The position numbers and the translations under genes are program-made. From WQXF01 sp031552825 (GTDB taxonomy: Bacteria; Bacillota; Clostridia; Christensenellales; Aristaeellaceae), in assembly GCA_031552825.1 (NCBI GenBank), contig JAVBMD010000004.1:1-64000 (forward strand): DNA of 64,000 nt, given 5' to 3'. The notes under the pieces are model-generated. The model ran no database searches and had not been told where the DNA came from. It was given only the letters and a program-made list of their open reading frames with translations. This document shows positions 1 through 8,689 of the stretch, in pieces (position 1 is the stretch's first letter; each line of letters opens with the position of its first letter).

Positions 1-101
1 CAAACCTTGCTTCGAGGCATTTCGCATCTGCGGATGCGACCAGGGCTTTGCGATCGCCCTGGACCTTCGCCGCCCATCTGCATGAATTTGTTGATGGTCT
101 G

Positions 102-128
102 AGGCCACCCGCATCGGGTGGCCTTTCC
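102..128 (+). terminator. Rho-independent terminator
   Basis: A 9-bp perfect stem (102-110 with 116-124) and a 5-nt loop are followed by TTTCCTC. It probably ends a gene located upstream of the window. Confidence 0.6.
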
Positions 129-183
129 TCATGCCGAGGACAGGCAAGATGTGATCGAAAAAGATAAAACATGTTAAATTATG

Positions 184-212
184 TTGACTGGTGCGACTGA
201 TTGTGCTACGAT
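184..212 (+). promoter_or_regulatory. Sigma-A-type promoter of the nanE operon
   Basis: TTGACT (184-189), a 17-nt spacer and TACGAT (207-212) lie 57 bases upstream of the nanE start. The match to the vegetative consensus and the exact spacer length support the call. Confidence 0.6.
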
Positions 213-268
213 ACAATCAAGGCATATAATGTAGAAAACTCCTTTGAGCGAAAGAAAGAGGTTCGATT

Positions 269-1018
269 ATGAAGACAGCGGACGCACGCAAAAAGGCAAT
301 ATTGGAGTCCTTCGCAGGCGGCTTGATCGTATCCTGTCAAGTGCAGAAGGATGATCCGATTTATTCGGAAGATATCGTGGTCAAGATGGCGCAGGCCGCC
401 GAGTGGGCCGGTGCCGTGGGCATCCGCGCCAACACCCCGGAGCAGATCCGCGCCATCAAGGCGCAGGTCAAGCTGCCGCTGATCGGCCTATATAAGATTT
501 GGCACGATGATACCGATGTTTTCATCACCCCTACGCTGGATTCTGCGAAGCAGGTGTGGGAGGCTGGCGCCGAGATCATCGCGCTGGACTGTACCACGCA
601 GATCACCCATGAGGGCACCGTCGCGCGGGATCTGCTGCCCATCGTCAAGCGCGAGATCCCCGAGGCCATCATTTTTGCCGACGTATCCAACTACGATGAG
701 GCCGTGTGGGCGGTGGCGCATGGCGCCGACATCGTCGGCCCCACGCTCTACGGCTACACAAAGGAGACCGCGCACATTGAAATGCCCGATCTGCGTGAGT
801 TCGGCCGTATGTGCCGCGATTTGAAGAACGACGCGTATGTCATTATGGAGGGCCATCTCTACACCCCCGAGGATGCGATGAAATGCATCTTCTTGGGCGC
901 GCATGCGGTGGTGGTTGGCAGCGCCATTACCCGGCCGCATCTCACAGCCCGCCGCTTTGTAGACCTGCTCAGCGGCTATCAAAACAACTGGCGCGAAGCC
1001 GAGAAAAGCAAGCATTAA
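269..1018 (+). CDS. nanE: N-acetylmannosamine-6-phosphate 2-epimerase
   Basis: A 249-residue TIM-barrel protein of the NanE family, which interconverts ManNAc-6-phosphate and GlcNAc-6-phosphate in sialic acid and N-acetylmannosamine use. The family pattern is visible: an early GGLIVSCQV strand, GAVGIRA near residue 50, GAEIIALDCT near residue 100, ADVSNYDEA near residue 140 and the phosphate-binding end GAHAVVVGSAITRP near residue 215. Length is normal. The start follows AAGAGG. It is the first gene of a probable three-gene operon with a glycyl radical enzyme, 27 nt downstream. NagB, which acts two steps further in the same pathway, is encoded convergently at 4.3-5.0 kb. NanA and NagA are not in the window. 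Confidence 0.9.
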   Translation: MKTADARKKAILESFAGGLIVSCQVQKDDPIYSEDIVVKMAQAAEWAGAVGIRANTPEQIRAIKAQVKLPLIGLYKIWHDDTDVFITPTLDSAKQVWEAGAEIIALDCTTQITHEGTVARDLLPIVKREIPEAIIFADVSNYDEAVWAVAHGADIVGPTLYGYTKETAHIEMPDLREFGRMCRDLKNDAYVIMEGHLYTPEDAMKCIFLGAHAVVVGSAITRPHLTARRFVDLLSGYQNNWREAEKSKH

Positions 1019-1045
1019 CCGCCGCGATTCGGCGAGGGAGGAAAT

Positions 1046-3337
1046 ATGGTTAAATTCGATTTGGACGGCGTACAAAATGTGGAGGTCAGCAAAAAGCTTC
1101 CCTGCGAAAAGTCTGTGGCGGAGCAGCTTACCATTATGGAGCGCTATACCGCCACGCACCGGGAGAGCCTTTCGCTTTCCCGCGAGCAGCGCGAGCTCGC
1201 CTGCCTCCGTGTGCTCTATCCCACATTGCTGCGCCAGATCGAACCGGAGGATCTGTTCGCCGGGCGTATCGACGTGCTGCCGATCGGCTTTGGTTGTGTG
1301 ACCTCGCTGGGCGGCGTGGGACATTTCTGCGTGTTCAACAAGCTGCGCGCGCTGCAAAAGGAACTGCCCGATGCCGCCGACCGGGCGCGCGTCGATGCGC
1401 TGTACGCGTATTGGACGCAGCACGATTTGAAAACCCTTTACTGCCGCGAAGCGCTCACCGAAACCACCATCGGGCGGTTCATCGATACAGAGTATCCGAT
1501 GATCGCCACCGCGCGCCTCTCCGGCATGATGCTCGACTATCAAAAGCTGGTGGATCTGGGCATCTGCGGCTTGCGAGAGCAGATCACGCAGCGCCTGCGC
1601 GAGGAACCCGACAACTGGTTCCTGCGCAGCAGCCTAGGCGGGCTGGATTTGTTCGCCGAATGCGCCGACGCCTACATCGCCAAGATCGAGGCGCTGTTGC
1701 CCTCCGCCAGCGAGGCCCGCAAGGCGGAGCTGCTGCGCACGCGGGCCAGCCTTGCCACGATCCGTTCCGATAAACCCGAGACCTTTCATCAGGCGCTGCA
1801 GCTGTTCTGGCTGTACGCGCTGATCTCCGGCGTAATCAATTATGGACGGCTTGATGATTACCTTGGCCCATTCCTGGCGCGCGATTTGCGCAGCGGCGAG
1901 CTGGATGAGCGGCAGGCGTACGATTTGGTCAAGTCGCTGTGGACGATGATCGAGAACCGCCGCACCACCGTCAACGGGCGCATCATCGTCGGCGGGCAAG
2001 GGCGCAAGCACCCTGCCGAGGCCGATGTATTCCTGCATATCGCGATGAAGGTAGCGAAGGATTGCCGTTACGTGGAGCCGCAGTTTACCCTGCGCTTTGA
2101 CAGCACCACCTCCGAGGAGATCTGGGACGAGGCGATGGACGCATTGGGTGCGGGCGCAACCTATCCCACGCTCTACAATGACGACGTGAACGTGCCTGCC
2201 GTGGCCTACGCGATGCGGGTCGATACGGAAACCGCTATGCAATATGTGCCTTTCGGCTGCACCGAGTTTGTCATTCAAGGGCAGAGCACCGGCACGCCCA
2301 ATATCTGCATCAACCTGCTTAAGCTGCTTACCATCTACATGAATGGCGGTGTCGATCCGGTGGATGGCAAGCGCAAGGATGCGGGCGTTGCCATTCCTTC
2401 GCTGGATGCCATCCAGAGCTATGAGGAATTCTTTGCCGGGTATGCCCGTTTGATGGACGCCTATCTGGATTTGGCGGTTGATCGACAGATGTCCTCGTTC
2501 AGGATGATGAACGAGCACGTGTCCTTCCTGATGATGAGCATGCTTACCGACGACTGTATCGCGCGCGGCCGTGCCATCCTCGATGGCGGCGTTCGCTACT
2601 TGGGCGCTACAAACGAAACCTACGGCAACATCAATACCTCGGATTCCCTCTACGCCATCAAAAAGCTGGTGTTTGAGGAGAAACGTTACACCCTGCCGCA
2701 GATTGCCCAAGCCATGCGCGACAACTTTGAGGGGCATGAAGCGCTGCGCCGCGCCTGCCTTGCCTGCGACAAGTACGGCAACGATCTGGATACCTGCGAT
2801 ACCGTGGCCAACGATGTCTATGAACTGGTGGCCAAAGGTACGCGGGATCGCGGCATCGCCGCTGGCATGCAGTATTTCCTCATCGTCATCAGCAACAACC
2901 AGCTCAATACCGAATGGGGGCTGCGCACCGGCGCGTCGCCCGATGGCCGTTTGCGCGGCGTATACCTCAATCCCGCCAACAATCCGCAGGGCGGCGCCAA
3001 CGTAAACGGCCCCACCGCCATGCTCAATTCGCTGCGCAAGTTTCATCCGCGCTACCACGCGGGCTCGGTGCAGAACATCAAGTTTACCCCGACCCTGTTC
3101 AATGAGAACCGCGAGGCCGTCAAGGGACTGTTCAAAACCTACTTCGCCGACGGCGGCTGCCATCTGATGGTCACCATCGTCAACCGTGGCGAACTGGAGG
3201 ATGCGATGGCGCATCCGGAAAAATACCCCGACCTGATCGTGCGCGTTAGCGGCTTCTCCGCCGTGTTCGTCAACTTGGACCGCGCCATTCAGGAGGAGCT
3301 GTTGAGCCGCGTATTGTACGGCGAGGAGCCCGCGTGA
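1046..3337 (+). CDS. Glycyl radical enzyme of unknown substrate (PFL-like)
   Basis: A 763-residue pyruvate formate-lyase superfamily enzyme. The thiyl-radical cysteine is C405 in FGCTEF, where the Cys-x-Glu arrangement is that of dehydratase/lyase members (glycerol dehydratase, choline TMA-lyase) rather than the Cys-Cys pair of PFL. The radical glycine is G736 in RVSGFSA, about 28 residues from the C terminus as expected. The stretch after C405 (IQGQSTGTPN) does not match any characterised subclass I can recall, so the substrate is unknown. It is cotranscribed with nanE and overlaps its own activase by a GTGA junction. Context suggests a carbohydrate or amino-sugar-derived substrate; that is inference. 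The start has GGGAGGA just upstream. Confidence 0.85.
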   Translation: MVKFDLDGVQNVEVSKKLPCEKSVAEQLTIMERYTATHRESLSLSREQRELACLRVLYPTLLRQIEPEDLFAGRIDVLPIGFGCVTSLGGVGHFCVFNKLRALQKELPDAADRARVDALYAYWTQHDLKTLYCREALTETTIGRFIDTEYPMIATARLSGMMLDYQKLVDLGICGLREQITQRLREEPDNWFLRSSLGGLDLFAECADAYIAKIEALLPSASEARKAELLRTRASLATIRSDKPETFHQALQLFWLYALISGVINYGRLDDYLGPFLARDLRSGELDERQAYDLVKSLWTMIENRRTTVNGRIIVGGQGRKHPAEADVFLHIAMKVAKDCRYVEPQFTLRFDSTTSEEIWDEAMDALGAGATYPTLYNDDVNVPAVAYAMRVDTETAMQYVPFGCTEFVIQGQSTGTPNICINLLKLLTIYMNGGVDPVDGKRKDAGVAIPSLDAIQSYEEFFAGYARLMDAYLDLAVDRQMSSFRMMNEHVSFLMMSMLTDDCIARGRAILDGGVRYLGATNETYGNINTSDSLYAIKKLVFEEKRYTLPQIAQAMRDNFEGHEALRRACLACDKYGNDLDTCDTVANDVYELVAKGTRDRGIAAGMQYFLIVISNNQLNTEWGLRTGASPDGRLRGVYLNPANNPQGGANVNGPTAMLNSLRKFHPRYHAGSVQNIKFTPTLFNENREAVKGLFKTYFADGGCHLMVTIVNRGELEDAMAHPEKYPDLIVRVSGFSAVFVNLDRAIQEELLSRVLYGEEPA

Positions 3338-4218
3338 AGCTGCATGTTGTAGAAATCGAACGCTTTGCCCTGCACGACGGCCCCGGCATCCGAACGACGA
3401 TCTTTTTGCAGGGGTGCCCGCTTCGCTGTCCATGGTGCGCCAACCCGGAGAGCCAGTGCATCGGCAAACACTTAATGTACCTGCGCAAGCGCTGCGTCGG
3501 CTGCGGGCGTTGCGCGGCGGTGTGTCCCACCGGCTGCATCACCACCGGCGACGGTTGGCCGGTATTTGATCGCGCGCTGTGCGACGGCTGCGGGCGTTGC
3601 GTGGAAGCATGCCCACAGCAGGCGCTCCGCCTGAGCGGCAAGGCGATGGAGGCGAGCGAGATCCTATCCGTCGTGCTGCGCGACAAGAGCTATTACGCGC
3701 ATACCGGCGGCGGCGTCACGGTATCGGGCGGCGAGGCCTTTGTACAGCCCGCCGGGCTGCGCGAACTGCTCTCGCTGTGCAAGGCGGAAGGGCTGCATAC
3801 CGCCATCGAAACCACCGGCAACGCGCCCGCCGAGCACATCTTGGCCTGCGAGCCGCTGATCGATCTGTTTTTGTTCGATCTGAAGCATGCCGATGCCCGC
3901 CGCTTTGCCGAGGTGACCAAGGGCGATCTGGCGCTGGTATTGGCCAACCTCGCGCTGCTGCCGCCGGACAAGGTGGTGCTGCGCGTTCCGGTGATCCCTG
4001 GCTTTAATCATGACGAAGCGACCCTGCGGTCGATCTTTGAAATCGCGCGCACGCACGGGATACGGCGGGTCGATCTGCTTCCTTATCACACGCTGGGCGT
4101 CGGCAAATACGAACAATTGGGGATTCCCTATGCGCTGGGCGAGCGCAAGTCGCTCACCAAGGCGGATTTAGCGGCGTACAAGGCGCTTGGCGAATCCTTT
4201 GGGCTGATTGTAGAATAA
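3334..4218 (+). CDS. Glycyl radical enzyme activase (radical SAM)
   Basis: A 294-residue PflA-family activating enzyme that generates the glycyl radical on the preceding gene product using S-adenosylmethionine. The radical-SAM CxxxCxxC site (GCPLRCPWC) is near residues 28-36. Two ferredoxin-type Cys sets follow (CVGCGRCAAVC near 50-60 and CDGCGRCVEAC near 80-90), which mark the longer activases of non-PFL glycyl radical enzymes. The GGE SAM-binding motif (VSGGEAF) is near residue 130. The start is a GTG at 3334 that overlaps the upstream TGA by four bases, implying translational coupling. This strict pairing strengthens the call for the upstream gene. Confidence 0.9.
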   Translation: MKLHVVEIERFALHDGPGIRTTIFLQGCPLRCPWCANPESQCIGKHLMYLRKRCVGCGRCAAVCPTGCITTGDGWPVFDRALCDGCGRCVEACPQQALRLSGKAMEASEILSVVLRDKSYYAHTGGGVTVSGGEAFVQPAGLRELLSLCKAEGLHTAIETTGNAPAEHILACEPLIDLFLFDLKHADARRFAEVTKGDLALVLANLALLPPDKVVLRVPVIPGFNHDEATLRSIFEIARTHGIRRVDLLPYHTLGVGKYEQLGIPYALGERKSLTKADLAAYKALGESFGLIVE

Positions 4219-4224
4219 CCAACG

Positions 4225-4272
4225 AACGCGAAGGGCTCCCGCAAGCGTGTTGCGAGAGCCCTTCGCGTTTTT
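4225..4272. terminator. Bidirectional terminator between activase and nagB
   Basis: A 14-bp stem (4225-4238 with 4256-4269) is followed by a T run on the + strand and preceded by AA on the left. It sits between two convergent genes and probably serves both. Confidence 0.8.
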
Positions 4273-4275
4273 GGC

Positions 4276-4989
4276 CTACCCGGCCGCCGCTTCGTCAAAC
4301 ACATACACCGCACCCGGGTGCTCCAGAAAAGCGCACACCGGCAAATCGGTTCGCTTGGCGAGCACGCCCGCCACGGCCTCGCGCTTGTTGGCGCCTGTGG
4401 CGATGACGATCACGCGCTTGGCCTTTTGCAGCGCATGCAGGGTGATCGTAGCGCCCTGCGTCGGGGTGGCGTTGCCGCCAAAGTATTTCTTGCCCACGCG
4501 CTGGGTGGTTTCGCTGAGCGGAACCAGCGAGAAATCGCCATCCAACGGCACGCCCGGCTCGTTAAAGCCGATGTGCCCGTTGACCCCCACGCCCAGCACC
4601 GCCAGTTCCAGCGGATGATCCCGAAGGAAGCCGCGCATCCGCTCCGCCTCGCCCGCCACATCGGCGCAGAGGCCGTCAAAGGCGGCGATGCGCTCGGCGC
4701 TGATGCCCGCCGGATGGTAGAATCCGCGGTTCATGCTGGCGATGCAGCTGCCATCGGTTTCCGGCCCCAAGCCGACCCATTCGTCCAAACCAATATAGCG
4801 CGCCAAATCAAGCCGCAGTGCGCCCTCGTCCCGGCGCTGAATCAGCTCGCGATAGCAGGCCATGGGCGTATCTCCCGCCGCAAAGGTAAGGGTCAGGTCC
4901 AGCTTTTCCGCGAATGCCTTGGCCGCCAGATCCGCCGCATAGCGGCTGGCCGCCAAATGATCCTTGCACACGATAACCTGCGATGCCAT
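4276..4989 (-). CDS. nagB: Glucosamine-6-phosphate deaminase
   Basis: A 237-residue NagB-family enzyme that converts glucosamine-6-phosphate to fructose-6-phosphate and ammonia. Family marks are the sugar-phosphate-binding GLDEWVGLG (near residue 67) and the active-site region VLGVGVNGHIGFNEPG (near residue 112). It is the short Gram-positive form without the C-terminal allosteric extension of E. coli NagB. It is the last gene of the sugar ABC operon, 31 nt behind the second permease. Its placement suggests that the transporter carries an amino sugar. NagA (deacetylase) is not seen in the window. Confidence 0.92.
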   Translation of the reverse strand: MASQVIVCKDHLAASRYAADLAAKAFAEKLDLTLTFAAGDTPMACYRELIQRRDEGALRLDLARYIGLDEWVGLGPETDGSCIASMNRGFYHPAGISAERIAAFDGLCADVAGEAERMRGFLRDHPLELAVLGVGVNGHIGFNEPGVPLDGDFSLVPLSETTQRVGKKYFGGNATPTQGATITLHALQKAKRVIVIATGANKREAVAGVLAKRTDLPVCAFLEHPGAVYVFDEAAAG

Positions 4990-5020
4990 GCTTATATTGT
5001 CCTTTCTGCCGCGAGGGTGC

Positions 5021-6016
5021 CTACTGACGCACCGACTTGCCCCGGTTGTAGAGAATCAGAAGCAGCACCATCACCAGCCCCAGCAGCACATTGCGCGCCG
5101 GCTGCGACAGGTTGAGCGCGGTAAGGGTGTTATTGAGCACCACCATCAGCAGGGAACCGGCGATGCTGCCCGTGTAGGTACCCACGCCGCCGGTGAGCGC
5201 CGTGCCGCCCACGATGACGGCGATCAGCGAATTGTAGGCATAGTTATCGAACATCTGGCACTTGGCGCTTTGCATGTACGCCGCGCCCAGCATGCCGGTA
5301 AAGCCGGAGAAAAGCGCGGATATAAGGTAGGTCAGCACGACGACCTTGTTGACCCTGATGCCGTTGAGCCTAGCCGCCACCTGGTTGTTGCCCACCAGAT
5401 AGACCTGCCGCCCAAACCGGGAACGGTTGAGGATGTAGAAGATCAGCGGGAAAAGGATCAGGGCGTACAACGCCAGCGAAGGGATGAAGCCAAACAGCTT
5501 GGAGGTGACGCTCTTGATAAATGAGGGCGCCGCGTAGCCCAGCGGGCTGCCCTCGGTCAACACATATTGCAAGCGGGAGACCACGTTGCTGATGGCCATG
5601 GTCACGATCAGCGGCGGCAGCCCCATCTTGACTGAGCAGAGGCCATTGAGCAGGCCAACCACAGCGCTCATCACCATCACCGCGCCAAAGGCCTCGAGAA
5701 AATGCCCTTCCTTGCCGTTCATGATCGCCGCGGTCAGGATGGCCGCGGCCGACATGACGGCACCGACCGTAAAGTCCATCCCCCCGCCGATGAGCACCAG
5801 CGTCTGCCCCGCCGAGGCGAAGCTGAGCAACAGCGTGAGCATGGCGATGGAGGTGATGGCGCTCATGTTGAAGGCGGTAGGCACCATAGCGATGGTGAAC
5901 AGGTACAGCAGCGCCGAAATGATTACCGCCATGCGGGCCGGAGAGCGCTTCATGAACATTTGCAGCTTTTGTGCAAAACCGATTTGGGGCATATTGCTCG
6001 TCATATTATTTTCCAT
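5021..6016 (-). CDS. Sugar ABC transporter permease (RbsC type), second subunit
   Basis: A 331-residue polytopic membrane protein of the ribose/galactose-type permease family (BPD_transp_2) with about ten hydrophobic segments. The cytoplasmic loop GNNQVAARLNGIRVNKV is the ATPase-coupling region typical of this family, and GGTALTGGVGT follows in the last third. It starts inside the end of the first permease gene (11-bp overlap), preceded by an AGGAGGG ribosome site. Two different permeases in one operon imply a heterodimeric channel. The substrate is not readable; nagB downstream suggests an amino sugar. Confidence 0.88.
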   Translation of the reverse strand: MENNMTSNMPQIGFAQKLQMFMKRSPARMAVIISALLYLFTIAMVPTAFNMSAITSIAMLTLLLSFASAGQTLVLIGGGMDFTVGAVMSAAAILTAAIMNGKEGHFLEAFGAVMVMSAVVGLLNGLCSVKMGLPPLIVTMAISNVVSRLQYVLTEGSPLGYAAPSFIKSVTSKLFGFIPSLALYALILFPLIFYILNRSRFGRQVYLVGNNQVAARLNGIRVNKVVVLTYLISALFSGFTGMLGAAYMQSAKCQMFDNYAYNSLIAVIVGGTALTGGVGTYTGSIAGSLLMVVLNNTLTALNLSQPARNVLLGLVMVLLLILYNRGKSVRQ

Positions 6017-7064
6017 GCTCCGCCCTCCTCTTGAATCGCACGCTGTTCTGCAAATTAATGCGCAGGGCTTCCATCTGCCCCTTGGCTGTCACGATGGTCA
6101 TCAGCAGGCCAAGGAAGATGATGATATCGGAGATAAAGTTGTGCCAGTAGGAGGTTACCGAGAAGCCGGGAATCAGGGTGTAGAGCAGGTTGAAGAAATA
6201 ATAAACCGCGTTTTGAATCAAAATCAGGAAGCTGCCGCCAAACACGCCGCAGGCCATCGAGCCCCAGCCCCCGAAACTTAGCCCGCCTATGATACAGGCC
6301 GATAGGGAGCGGATGCCGTAGGCCTCGGCCTGGATCGGATTGCCGGAGGCAGTCAGCAGTGTGAGGCATATTCCGGCGATGCCGATAAACAATCCCTTGA
6401 GCAAAAATGCCTGCAGCTGCACCTTCACCGGGTCGATGCCAGCGGCAAAGGCGTTGCGCGGGTTGGCGCCCACCGCGTAAATGTTGGTGCCAAAGCGCGT
6501 GCGGCGCGCGTAGCTCCAGATCAGCAGCGCCAGCACCAGCGCGAGCACCGATGCGGGGATCACGCCAAACAGCGTGGAGCTGTAGGCGGAATAATACATC
6601 TTGGGCACCTTGCCTTGCGGCACGCTCATGATGAACACATTCACGCCGCGAATCGCGTAGGTCAGCGCATAGCTGGCCAACAGCGCGGGCAGGCGAAACA
6701 CCGATACGCACAGCCAGCACACCGCCGAAGCCACCATGGCAGCGCCGATGCCCAACCCGCAGGCGAGGATGAAGGGGAGACCCCATTCTTGCATGGTCAT
6801 GATGGTTACCACGTTAACCAGCGCCAGTTGAATGCCTACCGAAATGTCCATCGTGCCGGAGAGCAACAGGATGCTCTGCGCCATCACCACCAACAAAAAT
6901 GGCAGGTTGGTGCTAAATAGCGTATTCATGTTGGTTGTGCTGAAAAACTTGGCGGGGCCCTGCACGAGCAGGTTCAGCACAATGGTGGCGATAAACAGCA
7001 CGAAGCCTGTGAACGCAGGCTTTTTGCGAAAGCTGGAGGCTTGCTTTTTTATGCTCAGCATCAT
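6006..7064 (-). CDS. Sugar ABC transporter permease (RbsC type), first subunit
   Basis: A 352-residue RbsC-family permease. I place the start at 7064, where ATGATG overlaps the stop of the upstream ATPase gene by four bases (ATGA). The open frame continues further upstream, but that part is only the ATPase gene read in another frame. The coupling loop AVGANPRNAFAAGIDPVKV and the following GGLSFGGWGS are the family signatures. It probably pairs with the permease encoded next. Translation is likely coupled along the operon: binding protein, ATPase, permease, permease, nagB. Confidence 0.88.
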   Translation of the reverse strand: MMLSIKKQASSFRKKPAFTGFVLFIATIVLNLLVQGPAKFFSTTNMNTLFSTNLPFLLVVMAQSILLLSGTMDISVGIQLALVNVVTIMTMQEWGLPFILACGLGIGAAMVASAVCWLCVSVFRLPALLASYALTYAIRGVNVFIMSVPQGKVPKMYYSAYSSTLFGVIPASVLALVLALLIWSYARRTRFGTNIYAVGANPRNAFAAGIDPVKVQLQAFLLKGLFIGIAGICLTLLTASGNPIQAEAYGIRSLSACIIGGLSFGGWGSMACGVFGGSFLILIQNAVYYFFNLLYTLIPGFSVTSYWHNFISDIIIFLGLLMTIVTAKGQMEALRINLQNSVRFKRRAEHGK

Positions 7065-8575
7065 ATAGATTCCACCTTCCGATTGGCAGCGTTCATGCCC
7101 ATCATAGCCGTCACCAAGCGATCCGCGGTCTTGGCTTCGCCGCTGAGCACATCGCTGATGCTGCCCTCGTAAAACACATAGATCCGATCGGAGATATCCA
7201 GCAGTTCCTCTGTGTCGCTGGAGGAGATGATGATGGTCATGCCTTCCTCGGCACACTGGCGCAAGATTTTATGGATCTCCCTGCGCGAGTGGATATCGAC
7301 GCCCTTGGTTGGGTCGTCCAGCAGCAACAGAACGGGGTTCATCGCGATCCACCGGGCGATGACCAGCTTCTGCTGATTGCCGCCGGAGAGCGAGCTGGCC
7401 GGATGGCGCAACGCGCCGATTTTGATATTGTATTTCTTTACCGCGTTTTCAGCGAAATCGCGCAACGACTTGGGCGTCATGTACGCTGCCAGCTTTCCCT
7501 TGGCGACCTTGCCCGCGCCAATATTCTCTTCCACCGTGCGCAGCGGGAACATTGCCTCGCGCCCTCGCTCTCCGGATACGAAGCCGATGCCTAGGTTAAT
7601 AGCTTCGGCCGGGGATTTTAGATGGACGGCGCGGCCGCAAAATTCGATGGTGCCACCGGCGATTTTTTCCGCGCCCAGCAGCACGCGGATCAGCTCCGGC
7701 TGCCCCTGCCCCTGCAGGCCGCCGATGCCCACAATCTCGCCCTTATATGCCTTAAGGTCGATGCCCCATACCTTGGGGTACACCTCCAGATCCCTCGCAT
7801 CCACGACCAGCTCGCCCTCGGTTGTGACTTCAACCTCGGCGGTATCTGTGGCAACTTCCGGACGCTGGCCGGTCATATAGTACACAATGTCGTCCAAATT
7901 CAGCTCGGCAATCGGTGACTCCTTCACCGTTTCACCGGAGCGCATGATGGTGGCACTGTCGCAAATTTCGAACACTTCTTGCATGCGGTGGGTTACGTAG
8001 AGGATGCTCGTTCCCAGCGCCTTGAGTTCCCGCATGATCGCGAAAAGCACTTGGATCTCATCGTAATGTAGCGCCGCCGTCACCTCGTCCAGCAGCAGGA
8101 TGCGCGGGTGCAGCGACACCGCCTTGGCGACCTCCAGCATGGTTTGCGTGGAGGGGGGCAGTGTTTGCACATAGGCGTCGGGGTCACAATCGATATGGAA
8201 GCGATTCAGCAGTTCTCGAATGGTCTGCTGCGCCTTTTTCTTGTCCACAATGCCGCCGCCCCGCAGCGGTTCGTTGCCCAGCAGGATGTTGTCGGTAACG
8301 CTCATGGTGGGAATTAGGCTCAAATCCTGAAAGGCGGTGGCGATGCCTAACCTTCGGGAATCTACGCCCGATTCGATGGTTACCGCCTTGCCATCCAAGG
8401 TGATTTCGCCGCCGTTGGGTGCTACCAAACCGGCCAATACCTTTATCATGGTGGATTTACCCGATCCATTGGAGCCTAACAGCGCCCGTATCTCACCGGG
8501 CGAGGCGCTAAGCCGCGCGCCCTTGAGCGCGACGACCGCGTCAAAACGTTTTTCAATTGCCCGCATTTCAAGCAT
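7061..8575 (-). CDS. Sugar ABC transporter ATP-binding protein (RbsA type)
   Basis: A 504-residue protein with two ABC domains in tandem, as in RbsA/MglA. Domain 1 has Walker A LLGSNGSGKST near residue 35 and Walker B ILLLDEVTAAL near residue 160. Domain 2 has LSGGNQQKLVIARW and LLLLDDPTKGVD near 400-430. As usual in this family, the second Walker A is degenerate. The start at 8575 is chosen because AGGGGGA lies 8 nt upstream; earlier in-frame codons lack a ribosome site. It overlaps the following permease by four bases. It powers sugar import with the two RbsC-type permeases and the binding protein at 8690-9751. Confidence 0.92.
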   Translation of the reverse strand: MLEMRAIEKRFDAVVALKGARLSASPGEIRALLGSNGSGKSTMIKVLAGLVAPNGGEITLDGKAVTIESGVDSRRLGIATAFQDLSLIPTMSVTDNILLGNEPLRGGGIVDKKKAQQTIRELLNRFHIDCDPDAYVQTLPPSTQTMLEVAKAVSLHPRILLLDEVTAALHYDEIQVLFAIMRELKALGTSILYVTHRMQEVFEICDSATIMRSGETVKESPIAELNLDDIVYYMTGQRPEVATDTAEVEVTTEGELVVDARDLEVYPKVWGIDLKAYKGEIVGIGGLQGQGQPELIRVLLGAEKIAGGTIEFCGRAVHLKSPAEAINLGIGFVSGERGREAMFPLRTVEENIGAGKVAKGKLAAYMTPKSLRDFAENAVKKYNIKIGALRHPASSLSGGNQQKLVIARWIAMNPVLLLLDDPTKGVDIHSRREIHKILRQCAEEGMTIIISSSDTEELLDISDRIYVFYEGSISDVLSGEAKTADRLVTAMMGMNAANRKVESI

Positions 8576-8626
8576 AAGGATTCCCCCTGTCCTCGAGTGT
8601 GGTGAAACCATCGTTTCAAGAAAAGC

Positions 8627-8658
8627 CGTCCAACCGGCGGAATCCCGCCGGCTGGACG
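8627..8658 (-). terminator. Intercistronic hairpin between binding protein and ATPase
   Basis: A stem of about 14 bp with one mismatch (8627-8640 with 8645-8658) lies directly after the binding-protein gene. On the transcribed strand it is followed by GGCTTTTCTT, a short imperfect U tract. It may be a partial terminator or an mRNA-stabilising structure that gives more binding protein than membrane components. Confidence 0.6.
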
Positions 8659-8689
8659 ACTCAAAGCCAGCTTTAGGCTTCGGGGGTTT

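Larger units (their letters stand above)
1..268. other. Intergenic region before nanE
   Basis: I see no supportable gene here. An open frame enters from the left edge and stops at 100-102, but its residues resemble no family I recognise. The stretch holds a hairpin terminator (102-128) for a gene lying off the left edge and a promoter for nanE (184-212). An AT-rich segment with AACAT/ATGTT half sites (about 168-185) overlaps the promoter and could be an operator; this is a guess. Confidence 0.5.

Noticed and set aside
1..102. Tail of a protein-coding gene entering from the left edge
   Set aside because: A frame is open to a TGA at 100-102 and a terminator follows, but the residues match nothing I recognise, and other frames are also open; not enough to call a gene.
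6006..7256. Longer N terminus (64 extra residues) for the first sugar permease
   Set aside because: The extra part is Arg/His/Gly-rich read-through of the ATPase gene in another frame. The ATGA overlap at 7064 is the natural start.
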